NCBI RefSeq assembly: GCF_000003855.2
Contig: NW_003101652.1
Span: 294,307 to 358,306, forward strand
Direction: 5' to 3'
Origin: Blastomyces gilchristii SLH14081
Lineage: Eukaryota; Ascomycota; Eurotiomycetes; Onygenales; Ajellomycetaceae
DNA length: 64,000 nucleotides
Part shown: positions 10,263-22,274 of the stretch, piece by piece
Layout of the letters: each line of letters begins with the position of its first letter
Position numbering within the stretch: position 1 is the first letter of the stretch
Notes under the pieces: model-generated
Seen by the model: only the letters and a program-made list of their open reading frames with translations
Database searches by the model: none
Told to the model about the DNA's origin: nothing
Position numbers and translations under genes: made by a program

Positions 10263-10990
10263 TTACCAGTTCATCTTCAGTCGGTACTCCATTTCGTCAT
10301 GGAAGGAGGCAGGTTCTCGCAGATCATCACCTAGTAAAGAAGGAGAGCGGTTAGATACCCTCTCTTTGATAGGATGGAAAGAAGAAATATAGCACAACAT
10401 TCACAGCCGCAGAGGAGGCGAAGAATCCATGACCGGCGATGAAATGTACCTCCTAGGCCCATTATTTTGACCCTACGATGGCACAACACCCAAAACCAAA
10501 AAGCAAAGAAGAAACATACCATCAAACACATCCTCCCACGTAACCTCCGTCTCCCTACCCCCCAGCGCCAAAATGTCCGCATGAACGCTACTCTCGTTAC
10601 GCCCACCCAGGGCAGCTGGCTTCCACTGTCCCTCCTGCACGATCTTCAATTCCATCCCCCTCCTGATCGGCTCCGCCATGCCGTACACTCTCCTTAACGA
10701 TTTCATTTTCATCGCATTATGTGTTTGGCGCCACTGTAGTAGACGAGCTTCTAGCGGGTGTGTGGATGTAGCAGTTTGTTGTTGCGCTGTCGTTGGTGCT
10801 GCGGAGAGAGAGGCGCGGAGAGTGTCGTGGACGCCTGGGGCGGAGGGGGCGCCTTTGCTTAAATGTGGGACTGTGGCGGTATTGGAGGTTTCTGTTGCGT
10901 TGGAGGCCGGGGGTGCAATGCGGAGAGCCTGTTTGGAGATTAGCATATGGGAGTAGGAGGAGAAATGTTGGGGAGGGAAGGTAATACCAT
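10263..10990 (-). CDS. UMP1: Proteasome maturation factor UMP1
   Basis: Short-lived chaperone of 20S proteasome assembly (POMP/UMP1 family). Predicted exons on the minus strand are 10990-10988 (start codon only), 10928-10520 and 10330-10263, giving 159 residues; yeast UMP1 has 148. The conserved core is visible: PSAPGVHDTLRASLS, HPLEARLLQWRQTHNAMK, LRRVYGMAEPIRRGMELKI, VTWEDVFDGDDLREP and C-terminal FHDEMEYRLKMNW. The second intron (donor GTATGT, acceptor TAG) fits exactly. For the start, an intron right after ATG with a TGCTAAT branch and CAAACAG acceptor yields MALRIAPP, which resembles fungal orthologues. The alternative is the ATG at 10946 without that intron, giving MLISKQALRIAPP. The gene is divergent from the MRPS12 gene, with 344 bp between the starts. 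Confidence 0.9.
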
Positions 10991-11334
10991 GATGGGGAGA
11001 GTGGAACAGAGGACTTCGATCTTGGAATAGAGGTGGGATACAAATAAGTGGGACTACGTGTGTGAAGTTAAAGAGGGAGGAAGTTAGTAAGGTTGGAATT
11101 GGATGAAGTTGAGCAGAGGTATTAGATATAGACGGATGAACAGTCCAGGCAAAAGCAACCGCGTCAAGCTCGTCCTGCCGCCTGCATAGACCAGGTGCGC
11201 AGTTCTACATCACGTGAGCGTAACTCAATCTCAACCACAAAATTTCCCCTTTCGGACAACTTCTCAAAACGCTTCATCCCGGGGCATTCAAAAAACCGCT
11301 CTGTACCGCCAATTCACCACCACACCGGCTTATC
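10991..11334. promoter_or_regulatory. Shared divergent promoter region UMP1 / MRPS12
   Basis: The 344 bp between the two start codons must hold both promoters and 5' UTRs. No known binding site is identified with confidence. Divergent arrangement is seen directly; co-regulation is only inferred. Confidence 0.55.
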
Positions 11335-12214
11335 ATGCCGCCATCAACACCCTCCGTAGGGGCAATCCGTCTCTTACGGCACTTCGTAACCCTCCCATCC
11401 CACTTTTCCTCGCCACTATCCACCTCCGCCAAGCGCACCTTTTCATTGCTCTGCCGAACACCGCAAACCACACCTACCCTGGCCGCAGTCACCCTCCGCA
11501 AACCTATCTCCCACCAAAACATAAGCGGCCCATCCACCCTCTCATCACAAGCGCGCAAATTCTCTAGCACGCCCCGCCACAATGCCACATTGAACCAGGT
11601 TCGCAGGGGTTGTCGGAAGGGCAAGCGCGTGCGGAAGACCACCTCTCCCGCACTGGTGGGCCGGCCACAGATGAAAGGCGTGTGTCTGAAGACAGGAATC
11701 ACGAAGCCGAAGAAACCCAATTCCGGAGAGCGCAAGACGGCGAGAATCCGGTTGACGAATGGCGCGGTTGTTACGGGGTATATTCCCGGTGAAGGTCAGT
11801 GATATTTTATTTTATTGACTTATTACTCTTCGGAGCGATGAAAGGGACCCTAATTTTGCTATACAACTTCCTTTTCAAATTTGTGGCGGCATGGGAATAC
11901 TAATTATTTCTCTTTTTTGATACAGGGCACAATATCCAACAGCACAGCGTTGTGTTGATTAGAGGCGGCCGGGCACAGGATTGTCCTGGCGTGCGATACC
12001 ATCTTGTCCGTGGAGCGTTCGATTTGGTACGTTCATCTTTTTATCATTCAACCCATTATTTTGTCTCGATATACATATAAATATATGTGCTTTGATTCCT
12101 GTCTTCTTGGAAGTAGACGACTGACAAATCTCCTTTTTAACTAAATAGACTGGCGTTGGTAACCGAATCACCAGCCGCTCGAAGTACGGGACGAAGAAGC
12201 CGAAGAGTGCGTAA
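11335..12214 (+). CDS. Mitochondrial small-subunit ribosomal protein S12 (uS12m)
   Basis: Exons 11335-11794, 11926-12026 and 12149-12214 encode 208 residues. The first ~85 form an Arg/Ser/Thr-rich, acid-poor mitochondrial presequence. The S12 domain follows: [39 protein letters not shown] (the decoding-site loop), [46 protein letters not shown] and the KYGTKKPK end. The bacterial uS12 signature KKPNSA is KKPNSGE here. The introns have GTCAGT/CAG and GTACGT/TAG ends and keep the frame (EGH and DLTGVG). In yeast this protein is MRPS12. It acts in the decoding centre of the mitoribosome. Confidence 0.95.
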
Positions 12215-13535
12215 TGCTGCTAGGGTAGATAGGTGAGAGGACGTGACACTGGAAGTTGGAAGGGAGGAAGGGAGGAGCGGAAACTTTTGTTTTGATCTTA
12301 TTCCGGCTGGATTTCGTTGCTATTCTTTGTCATGTGCGATCATCTCATCATGTATTCTGCCATAAATTTGGATTCGTTAACCTAAACTCGATACACTGTA
12401 CATTATTCTATTTTATTTTCTTTGCACCACTTCTAAGATCGATGAAAAGTGCATGTATAGTTGTTTCGGTTACAATTTTTGGCCTTTCGCCATTTACTCT
12501 AGTTGCTAGTTACCCATCCCTGAAATTCGGGTAATACGCGAAAGGGAAAGCAGAAAAATTGCATTATAAAATGGTTTCAAATAACGATCCCCCCTTTCCT
12601 TAATTTGCTATTCCTAATCGCACCGGACACCTACCCCCCCAAGATATGAAAAGACACAAATCGTCATGGCAAAAAGCAAAGCAGCCGTCCCACTAATAAA
12701 TACAAAATATCATCACTTGTCATGGCCTTCTTCTCTATTCCTCTTCCTGTCTCTGGCCAAATCCACGCAAATATGGGACTGACTGAAAGTACCGTGAAGT
12801 AGAAATATGGACATATATTGTGCTAATAATGCAGTGCTTCTTATGGCGCTCGCAGGCCACAAGTTAGGGAAGAAGAAGCAGTGAAAAAAAAGTCCAGACG
12901 ATGAAAATCATATAATAAGATGCGGCACATTTCCCCATAAACTCCGTAAAATTTTTGGCAAGGAAAAAAGAAAAAAAATTTGAAAAAGATAAAGAGGAAA
13001 TGGAATAGGAAATAGAAAAAGCATAATAGAAAAGGCGGAAAACGACAAGTCCCATGCCCATAATACCATACAACCCTGTACAGTATAATCGATGTACGTG
13101 AACATATGGTGAAAATATAAAGGCAGACAAGATATTAAATATGTGAAAGAAATAGTCAGAGTTAAAAATCCAAATATAAGGTATGGGAAAAATTGGAAAT
13201 GGAAGAGTAGGATGGAGGTAGTATATGGAGCTTCGGGTAAAGGAAAAGGTATGGCCCTGAGGAGTCATTTCTTTTCCCAAACCGAGGGCAAAAGATGTGA
13301 ACAAGAAAGCTCTAGTAGATGCCATCGAGTAGATTTCCTGTGTTGTCCTTTTCTCGTTCTTCGCCCCCTCCACTCCCTTCCTTCATTTTTACCACTTTTT
13401 CGGCATGCTGGTATACGGTTCACTGTCGGTGCTCGATATGCTGAGACTGCGTCGTGATCGGCGAGTTTTGAATGCTACTATTGATACAACGGTAACAACG
13501 AGAATACTGCAAAGGATTGTGATAAGCACGGTTAG
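12215..13535. other. Intergenic region between convergent genes
   Basis: About 1.3 kb between the MRPS12 stop and the KTR mannosyltransferase stop. The sequence is purine-rich on the plus strand from ~12870 to 13260. The frame on the minus strand at 12864-13373 is Phe/Ser/Ile-rich low complexity and is not supported as a gene. It presumably holds the two 3' UTRs and terminators. Confidence 0.55.
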
Positions 13536-15098
13536 TCAATCTTGCTCCTTTTCATAACCTTCAGGTTTCGGCTTTTTGTTAACATCGAAGTAGCGGGAAG
13601 TGCCTGAGAGAAAGGTTGCGGTCAGATGGTTAGCCAGATGGCAATAAATATATATCACAAAATTTTCAAGGATGTGTAATTGAAAATGAAGATAACAATC
13701 GCAACGAATTGGCCATGTGAATTATGGCGATCGCATGTGGCCTTGCCTTGGGATTTTTGCACTTACAAGAATATCCCTTCCAGTCAAAGTTGTTCTTGGG
13801 GTTGCAGTGGCACTTCAGATCTAATCTCGTCTGTTCGCCAGTCGGGCAGTGGTAGAATGGGACATGGTAGTAAGCGATCTCATTGAAAAAGTGGACTTCC
13901 TCCTTTTTGAGCATAAGAGCAGCGGCGATGGAATGTACAGGCGCATCACCCCATCTTTCGTAGAAGAACCCGCCATCCTTGTCCAGAATGTCGAAATAAT
14001 CGAGGTATGCTTGGGATCGCAGCCAGTTTAGATCTCCAATTTCGAAATTCGACCACTGCAGTGACAAATGTCAAATTCATCAGTATCGAGTTAAAAATCC
14101 ATCAAGTGTTCAGTGATTTAGGGTGAAAAATTACGTACGAAATGGCAAAGGTTGTATGTTTCCCCTCCATCCTGGCTAACGAATTCCAGGTTGTTGTTCT
14201 CCGCAATGTGTTGAGGGTACTTCTTCATGAACTTCTTAACGCTATCCCAGAGCGTGAGGACAGTTTCTTTGTATTCGTACAGACTGATAACGAAGCTATA
14301 TTTCTTCTTATTGTCTTTCATGAACTTGAACGGGTCGTAGCTGATGTCGCAGAAATATTCGACACTGGGCTCCACGCGCCAATAGTAGTCGAACTGATTG
14401 AGCAGTTCGTGGCGGAAGAAGAATCCAGATTCATAACGACACATATGTCTGTAGCTGATTGAATCTCCATAGATGACTTGTTTCTCCTTCATTTCCTCCC
14501 GAACTTTGGCAGCTTTTTGCTGGTCGATAAAGTCAGGGAACGACCAGTGCTCCGTCGGAATGAGTCCATAATGTGTTTTCCCGGATACAAGAGCAGATGT
14601 TACCTTCTTGAATTCGTCATTGAACGGGACGTCGTTAAGAAAGACCCAGTCATAGTGATAATTTCGGTTGAATCGGTCTTCCACTTGGCGGATCGACTTG
14701 GCGATATCCCAAACATCCCCATTTCTGGCCAATGTCACGAATGTTGCATTTACCCGTTCATAGGCAGGCGCGGGAGCCAGCGAAGGGGTTTTTAGGGCTG
14801 GGGTCCCAGCTTGGTTTGGCTTTTTTCCAGGACCTGGCGATTGAGGTGAGGGGTTAGGGTTGGGTTGTCCTGATCCAGACTTGAGGTTTTTTACGACATC
14901 GCTGGTGCTCGGGATAGGTAATGAGGAGTAAGATATGAAATGTAGAAGCACAAGACCCTTTCGAACCGAAGATAAAAAAACAATGTCAGTGTCAGTTTCC
15001 CGGAATGGCTGGGACAGGATTCAAATGGACAGCAGAGAGAAACTCACCAACACTGCAAATAGAATGTACCGTAGGTACTTCCCCGAAACCCAATTCAT
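13536..15098 (-). CDS. KTR/MNT1-family alpha-1,2-mannosyltransferase
   Basis: Golgi type II membrane glycosyltransferase (GT15) that extends O- and N-linked mannans with GDP-mannose. Predicted exons are 15098-15048, 14957-14139, 14055-13767 and 13603-13536, giving 408 residues. The first two exons join [17 protein letters not shown] to [12 protein letters not shown], forming the signal anchor; a Pro/Gly-rich stem follows (residues ~40-75). The catalytic domain shows [93 protein letters not shown] and [11 protein letters not shown]. The EPxVxxxCDI segment and GDAPVHS are the family's metal/nucleotide-site hallmarks. The last intron gives [14 protein letters not shown]. The first intron has a weak AAAG acceptor, so the exon 1 to 2 junction is the least certain. 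Which yeast KTR member it matches cannot be told from sequence alone. Confidence 0.92.
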
Positions 15099-18000
15099 CA
15101 CTATGCAGGTCTAATAACCACGTTCTAGTTCACACACAACGAGGGTTTGTTTCCGAGGATTTTTTCTTTTAGATGGCAAACAGGAAAGGATAATAAACTG
15201 GGTTCAAATTAAATGGTTTAGGGAGACCTGAAACACTGGGGCGTTGGCAACAGGCTAGGTTAAGTCAAAAGGTCCATCCACTTCACGTTGAATTCTAGCA
15301 GTTATAGATAATTTCCTTTGCGTAAAGGATCAAAGCAGAAAGTCATGAAGCAAAACGAGGGTGGATTTTGGTGGTCAGGGATAGAAGAGGACAGAATCCT
15401 GGAAGCGCATCACATCTGGCTGAACCGGTCAGGGACGACGGGAGGCGTTTGGGGGCCTTTGGTAGAGAATCTAGTGAACAGTTTGTTGGCTCGCTGGGGA
15501 GTTCGTGGAGGAGATAGAGATGTCAAGAACGTCAAAGATCGTTCTACAGCTGGGAGGTTCTTGGTCTTGTGTTTTGTTGTTGCTGGGAGTTCTGGAGGTT
15601 GAACAAATTGATAACAGGCCTACGACCAGCCGGTGGCAGCGGCGAGAGTCATAAGCCTGTAATTTAATTTCGTGGCTGGTACGGTACAGAGTGTTTTATT
15701 TTTTATTACATCTTACTTTTGCCTCCACAAACCGGCCGCAAAATCATTCATAGAACCTTGGAATGCTTCTCAATCGGCATTGCGGGTTAAACACTTTTAT
15801 TCCGCCTCCTTAAATAGTTCCGCTTCTCGGATCCAAACAAAAATCCACCTTTGCTGAACATATTCTGTAGATAATCCGTGCAATGCAGGGATTTGCCACG
15901 GCCGGTGAGTTACCTACCCGAGATACAACTATTGCCCCTGATGTACTCTGTACTCTGTATCTTTATGGTATTTCCAGAGCAGTTCGTCCAACTCCCTTGT
16001 TTCACCGTGTGCTCTGGATGGCATTCCCTCTGCATGCGTAACTCGTCAGCTGCTGGACCATGTCTCAGAGTCTCAGACACAGCAGCCTTATGCAGAAACC
16101 CATTCGTACAGGATACGAATGGGCTACTGGCGCCAAGTCCAAAACACGCAGTTTACTACGGAGTACGGAGTAGTCTTTAGCATAATTGGTACATGTAAAC
16201 AATCGTTGTCTTTAATGTGGTCCAGGCTGAACCTCCTCAGGATTCCTCTCTCCAATCTCATCAATCTGATGAATTTTTGTTTGCTGGAGTCGTCTTGGCG
16301 CTCGTTCCAACAACTACGACCTTGCATATAATAATAATAACAAGCAGCACGCAGGTTGCAATATCTTTTCGGACTGGCTTTACGCAGTAGATACAAGCTC
16401 CGCAGTCTCACCATACCGGAGGCTTATCAAGGGTACGATGGGTATCTACATGTACAGGTTATCAACGATGCTGGTTCTAGTGAATATCCACAGTTGATTT
16501 GCACCCGCCAGCTCAAAGGCACTAGAGCTGCATGAAGCGCCTCAGCAATTGTCTTTGAAGAGACAGGCCGCTGGCCTCCAACCGGACCATTGGCTGACGC
16601 AAGTGCAAACTGATCAATATTACAACTTACTTGACCCGCACGATGCATTCGCATTTGACAAAGGTGTCAAGAAAAATGTCTGGCCGTGTGCTCTACGGCA
16701 AACCTACCAGATTTGGGGATAACGAAGCTTTTTACAGAGCAACGGGTTGAGGGTTGTATCGGCTGGAGTCGGGGATATCTAAGTAGCCACCGGCCCGGCC
16801 TCAGACACCAGAGTATCAATGCGGTTGAAACAATGGTTAAATAGATTTTCCATGATCGCAGTTATTTTTACCAGTGTGAGTTTTTGTAAAGCAACCACTA
16901 GAGTACGCTTCATTTTTGCTCTATTATCTAGTTTTAGTTATCTTCTAGCACATCACTAGGTATGGTGACATTTACTCTGTTAATTTTACTTATTCAAAAG
17001 GGTTCCTTGTAACGAAAATGCAATAGTGTGGTAAAATTGGTGTTGTAAATAAGACTCAGTTAAATGTCTAATAACTTAGAATTCTGCCCACGGTATAAGT
17101 GATGACTGGCGTGGCCTGAAGGAAGTATCAGAAGTATGACCGCGCGGCAAAGGGCCGGACCGAAACGCGCGTTTGGTCGGCGGATCTTTGATTTTCACTC
17201 AACCAGACGATCCGCAAGAACCTTAATGTAACGACATGCTCCCAACGGAAGGAATGGGGATTTGTGTCTGGCACCATAGCGGTCACTATGATTCATGACC
17301 GTTGTCCTGATGATGGTATTGGTTTTTTCTACTCATTTTCTGCTTTCGATTTCTCTACCTAAGCAGTTCAAGTTATTTACATCAGAATTCTGGTGAAAAG
17401 AACTGGGGATCCGGTGGGACTCTGAGCATATGTTGCGTGAGGTTGCTTGGATAACATGTTTATGGATTCCCACTCAGTCAATGGGACTATGCGTTTCTGG
17501 GCAAGCTACCTCCACGACATGGTAATACAGACACCAGGCTATAAACGGACGTTTTTTCCATGGCACCCCGTGGAGGGCTAGGATTAAACTAAAGAAACCT
17601 GATCCTGTGGATGAGGATAGAGATATCCCATTGAAGTTAGCGGAGAAGGGAAGGGAATTTGACAGAGAGCAGTAACCTTCCTCCGCTAACATCAACGGAG
17701 TATCTCTGTCCTCACCCATTGCTTCGGGATCAGCGCCGTGGCGTATAAGATGACTCGCACACGCGAAGTGACCCTCATCCGCTGTCATATGCAATGCCAT
17801 TCTTTTCAAGTGTCCCGCAGTTACATATGCTCCGCGACCTAGCGAATCTGCCTGAACAATAAGAATATCCTGAACCACCTAGCGGATAGCGATTATTTTC
17901 TACATTGCTAGCAATGTCTTCCCTTTCAAGAGCTTTAGAAGAAGGAAGAGGAAGGTTCTTTAAAGGTCTTGTAAATAATGATATCAGCCAATTTCTTTTT

Positions 18001-19589
18001 AGGAATTTAGATAGCAAACCTCCTCGTGGCACCTCCTAAACCTCTGGAATCCAAAGAAGAGTGCGCTGAATATATTTGGGGATTTGTCGCTAAAAGTCTT
18101 TCGTCTCTTTACCAGCCCGGGAACCCTTTTTGGGAGGATCCGGTGCGTGAGGGTGCTTTACAGCTAACAGCAGAACCCGACCTGAGGCACGTGTGATACC
18201 CAAGTTTGGGATGCTAGCCTTATTTGACTTCCGCGATACTCTGCAGTGCAATCGTCGTTGTTCTTCTTTGCGGGCCGGGCAATTCTATCCGTTTGGATTA
18301 GGCAATAACAGTTCAATGACAACTGGAAACCGCATCGACGTTGTTGAAGATACATTCCAAAACGTTGTTGGTATAGCCGGCTCTCTTCAACCCGAGGAAA
18401 TATCTCTTCAGTTTCTCAACAGCAGCGGATGTTTCGAGGGGTTGGTAAATAAATACGATATTAAAAAACAAGGTTCATAGCGTTTAGTACGATGGGGTAA
18501 TCCAGTTGGTGACTGTTTTGCAGTCCAAAAATCAACTAGCCGTTAATTTTCGACAAGATAAAAAGCAGAACTTTCGAGAAACAGCTAATATAGCATATTG
18601 AATTGTGCATGAATGCTAGTCAAGCAAATATCTAGTCGTCGAAGCCCTCGCTCTTTGGCATGGCTGTGACAGCGGACTGTCAGGTCGTTGATTTCCAAGC
18701 GTTCCAAGGCTAGAAGCTAGTAGCATTTCACTCTATTGTCCGTACTCCGGCGCTTGAAGCAGTATTTCAAACTCCATCATTAGTTAGTGCATTAGAAGGT
18801 CGATATAGCGTTTTGGCATCGCCGTCCCAAAGGTTACCTAGGTAATCGTGGCGACTGGAATGAGCCACGTGATGTAGACGTAGTAGGGTATCTTCAAGTT
18901 TCGCCTTTATAATTATGATAAGAATGAGGATAAGGATGACTGTGTTTTGATGGCCTGGGAATATCTCTTTTTTGTCTTTCTTAATTGGCAAATATGGAAT
19001 GTTGCGGACATACATGGTGTGCCGCTGAGATTGATTAAGGCCCATAGCGGGACCTAACTTCGTAGCTATGGGTTTTAATAGTTAACGTTCAAGTACTTAA
19101 AGCGAAGCTACCTGTGACGTGCAGAATCAATGGTGATATCGTGAGGCAGTTTCCGTAACAATGGCCCTACGGCCAAGTCGGTCGATTGGCTATGAGTTAG
19201 TAGCAAAGGTGAGTTGTTTGGCCATTAAACTAGGCTTTTATCGCACAGGTCCGGAGCAAGTAGATAGTTGAGGTGCCAATCCGCCAAAGAGCCTCTTGTA
19301 TCGTTATTATGACATGGGCGCAGAGACTAAATCAAGCTGGGTGTACGGAGTACAGATGTACAGTACATGTAAGTTAACTCCGTACAGTAGGTTGGGCGCA
19401 GTGAAGACTTGAGGCGGATCGCGCACGGACCACCAGGTGGTTAGCTAAGCTAAGCTTTTGCTGACGAAAGTTGATGTCTGATTCGCAAACCGAACAAACG
19501 ATCTTGCAGAAATCAAAACAGGCCCCGACAACGAGACGGCACTCTCAACTGTGGATCACTCAGTTTTGATTGCCAGCCGTCAAGGTAGT
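15099..19589. other. Gene-poor 4.5 kb region with ankyrin-like remnant
   Basis: No intact gene is recognised between the KTR gene and PAT1. It contains a possible ankyrin-repeat relic (17474-17878, minus), a double TACGGAGTA element at 16157-16172 and another at 19344-19352. Other open frames (for example 15318-15602, 18193-18480, 18767-19045) are short and without recognisable motifs. The final ~100 bp should include the PAT1 promoter and leader. Confidence 0.55.
17474..17878 (-). pseudogene. Possible ankyrin-repeat gene remnant
   Basis: A 134-residue minus-strand frame contains about one and a third ankyrin-like units, KRMALHMTADEGHFACASHL followed by IRHGADPEAMGEDRDTPLML and AEEGY (roughly 17803-17668). 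The match to the ankyrin pattern (TxLHxAxxxGH...LLxxGADPxxxxxxxxTPLxxA) is clear but limited. Neighbouring repeats are absent, and the surrounding frame does not continue into a plausible protein. I read it as a decayed fragment of an ankyrin gene. It could instead be one exon of a small unrecognised gene. Confidence 0.45.
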
Positions 19590-22055
19590 ATGTCTTTCTT
19601 TGGCTTTGATACTACTCTGCCGAGGGATCGCCCCTCTGGCCGGCAAACGCGGGGTATTTTCGAGAACCCTGACCCTTTCGCGCAAGTTGCCCATGCCACC
19701 ACGCAAGATGACGACGATGCGTATAACTCCCCCCCTCCTTTTCTGCGCGCAGGTAGTGATGACTTTACTAATTTTGGTGTGAAGAATCGATTTCGAAGAC
19801 ACCTACGATGGACTGGGTGACCAGTTGGACGAGGACCAAGATGCCTTTAACGAAGACACTTTTGGTGGAGGGGAGGATGAGAAGCAGCCCGTAGGGAAAG
19901 ATTTCGATTTCTACGGGAAAACCGCCCAAATGTCAAATGTGCTCGATGAGGAGCAGATGTTGTATAAGCTGAAACATCCTCCCCGGGAATCCAAGCCAAA
20001 ATCTCCAGCTCCGACTCCTGCAAAGCCTAAGCGGACTGGATATGAGCTCTATCAAGACCCGGGCTATATCCCTGAGATTCAGGCGAAGTCAACTGTTTGG
20101 GGGACAGGTGTGGGACAAAAATCCAAGGCAGAGGACAGCACTCTTCCTTCCAAACCTGCCGCGCCAGCGAAGAAGATAATGAGTTTGGAAGAAGTTGAAG
20201 CACAAATGCGGGCACAGAGCAAGAAACCTCTGGGAACTGAGCAACCCTCCGTTCCTCCACCGCCTCCGCAAACTGCTCCTCAATTTCCGGGGGCCATCCC
20301 GCAAGGGACGGTTCCCCTTACTATGCCTCTCCACGATAGACCTGCCCCTCCGCCCGACGGTATGCAACCATTGTCGCTCCAGGAGTTCCCACCCCTTGAC
20401 CAACAACGGCAATATGCTCAGCTGGGAAAGGATGCTCTTGCAGGCCAGGCATTTCAACGCCAACAGTCTTTCCCGCCTATGGAAGCCATGCTACCTCGTC
20501 CCGGAATGCCTCCCCCACCCATGCACCATCAAAATCGCCCACCGCCAAGTGCCGCACCGCAGCGCCCAATGCGACAAGTCCAGCACCACCACCCCAAATC
20601 ACAGGCGCCTATGGGCCCTCCTGGTAAATTACCTGTCACATCCGGCATGCCACATAATTTAGCACCTCTGACTGAGGAGCAGAGAAAAGCCAATTTGATT
20701 GAGGATGCAAAACGCGCAAAGCGGAATCACAAGATATTACTTCTTTCCAAAGGAAACGGTTTAATGACTCCGCAGGATAAAAATTTCATTACTCGTATAC
20801 AGTTACAGCAGCTGGTCGCTGCAACAGGTAACGTGACGGATCCGGAGAGCGAGGCATCGCTGTCCGAGGACTTCTACTACCAAGTTTACAGCCAAATCCG
20901 TGGAGCTCCTAGGCAACACCCCCGCCAGCCTCTAGGTCATTTTGCGCAGACCTACCTTTTTCAAACCGGAGGGCGATCTGCGGGGGGCATGGGAAGGCGA
21001 CAATTTTACACCGGAGACAATCATATGCAGCGGATGCAACAGCAGGTTCAACGGGCCGTGGAAGCAGCTAAATTGAGACCGAAAAACAAGCAGTTGATAA
21101 TTGAAGGAAGTCTAGGCAAAATATCGTTTAGCAACGCCAAAACACCTAAGCCGCTGCTAAATATCAAGCGCCCCGATAGCTCTGATGGCCAGAAAGCTTC
21201 CAATCTTAAAAAGGGCAACCATACTGCGATGAGTCCCAGTGACAGGAAATCAATATTGAAAAATATTGAAAATGTATATGGAACTCTGATGCAAATGGAA
21301 GACCACGAACGAAGTATGCCGCCACCTCCCGATGAAAATGATCCTGGATCAGTCGAAAGGCATATGGAATGGAGACAGAAGATGCAACATCTCAACCAAA
21401 AACTCTGGTCAGATATGAAAGTATTAGAACCGATCGTTCCTGGCTCGCCTACTCCGCATCCCTTCATTGCATTTCTGTCTTACCCCAAGGGTAAGAAAGC
21501 CATTCCTCGCATCTTCCGCCAAATTGACCAAGAACAACGTGTCACCATCCTCACCATGATCATTGTTCACCTCGATTCATTGGATGTTGTCCAGCGAGCA
21601 CAACTTCAACCCGGAGAATCTCAGCCACCTTTGGCTGTTCGAGAAGAAATTGACCTGTTTTCACATGCTGTCATGCCCAGTCTACTTGGCTACGTTAACG
21701 AGGCGCCGATCAATATTATTACCGGCCTACTGGGTCTTGTCATTGGTCAGACTCACGTCCAAACAGTTGCGAAGACTCGAGTCGGTCTTGGAGTTCTGAC
21801 CATGTTGCTTAGCCGCGCGGAACTGGTCAAAGAAGGAGGCACCGTGGAAGACGAGCTGTTGAAGTCATGGACGGAACTTTATAACACTTTTTTTGACCGG
21901 CTAGAGCCTGTCTTTAGCGATATCTTCCCTGGAACCATTAACAGTGGTGATGATATGTACGTATGGCAGTTCTTAGCTGCCGTAGGTATCGGTGCCAGCC
22001 CAGAACAACAGCAACGCTTGGTTATTGCTGTCAAGTAAGTGCATCCTTGACAAAT

Positions 22056-22113
<58 letters not shown>

Positions 22114-22274
22114 GCCTTGGACCGTTTGCTGACTTGTTTGCTTTTTCTAGGGAGCGAGTTATGGAAACCGTTGCCCAGAGCAAAACCCTTCCAGCGGATA
22201 TGGCCAGCCAACGCCTTGGCAATGTCAACCTCTTCATGCGAGCCATCGGGCTCGATGTCGAGCTCTTGGGATAG
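19590..22274 (+). CDS. PAT1: PAT1 family mRNA-decapping activator
   Basis: Scaffold that links deadenylated mRNA, the Lsm1-7 ring and Dcp2 in P-bodies; also called topoisomerase II-associated protein PAT1. Exons 19590-19720, 19785-22034 and 22151-22274 give 834 residues. The N-terminus MSFFGFDTTLPRDRP and AIDFEDTYDGLGDQLDEDQD are characteristic of fungal PAT1, and the latter is restored only by removing the 64-bp intron 19721-19784 (GTATAA donor, TTTACTAAT branch, AAG acceptor). A Pro/Gln-rich middle (~110-285) precedes the conserved region EEQRKANLIEDAKRAKRNHK and QLQQLVAATG, then DFYYQVYSQIRGAPRQHPRQ and the helical C-terminal domain (residues ~480-834; KGKKAIPRIFRQID, ITGLLGLVIGQTHVQ). The last intron is 116 bp and nearly half of it is one T run. 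Start chosen because it gives the conserved N-terminus. Confidence 0.95.
22060..22112 (+). repeat. Homopolymer T run (53 nt) inside the last PAT1 intron
   Basis: Fifty-three uninterrupted T occupy almost half of the 116-bp intron 22035-22150, starting 25 nt after the donor. The true length may differ, since such runs are error-prone in sequencing. Confidence 0.95.

Noticed and set aside
12864..13373. 169-residue minus-strand open frame
   Set aside because: Hydrophobic low complexity opposite a purine-rich intergenic strand; no similarity and no conserved motif.
15318..15602. 94-residue plus-strand frame upstream of the KTR gene
   Set aside because: It lies in the promoter of the KTR mannosyltransferase and lacks any protein similarity.
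18193..18480. 95-residue plus-strand frame near the ankyrin relic
   Set aside because: No recognisable motif, and the surrounding frames do not extend it.
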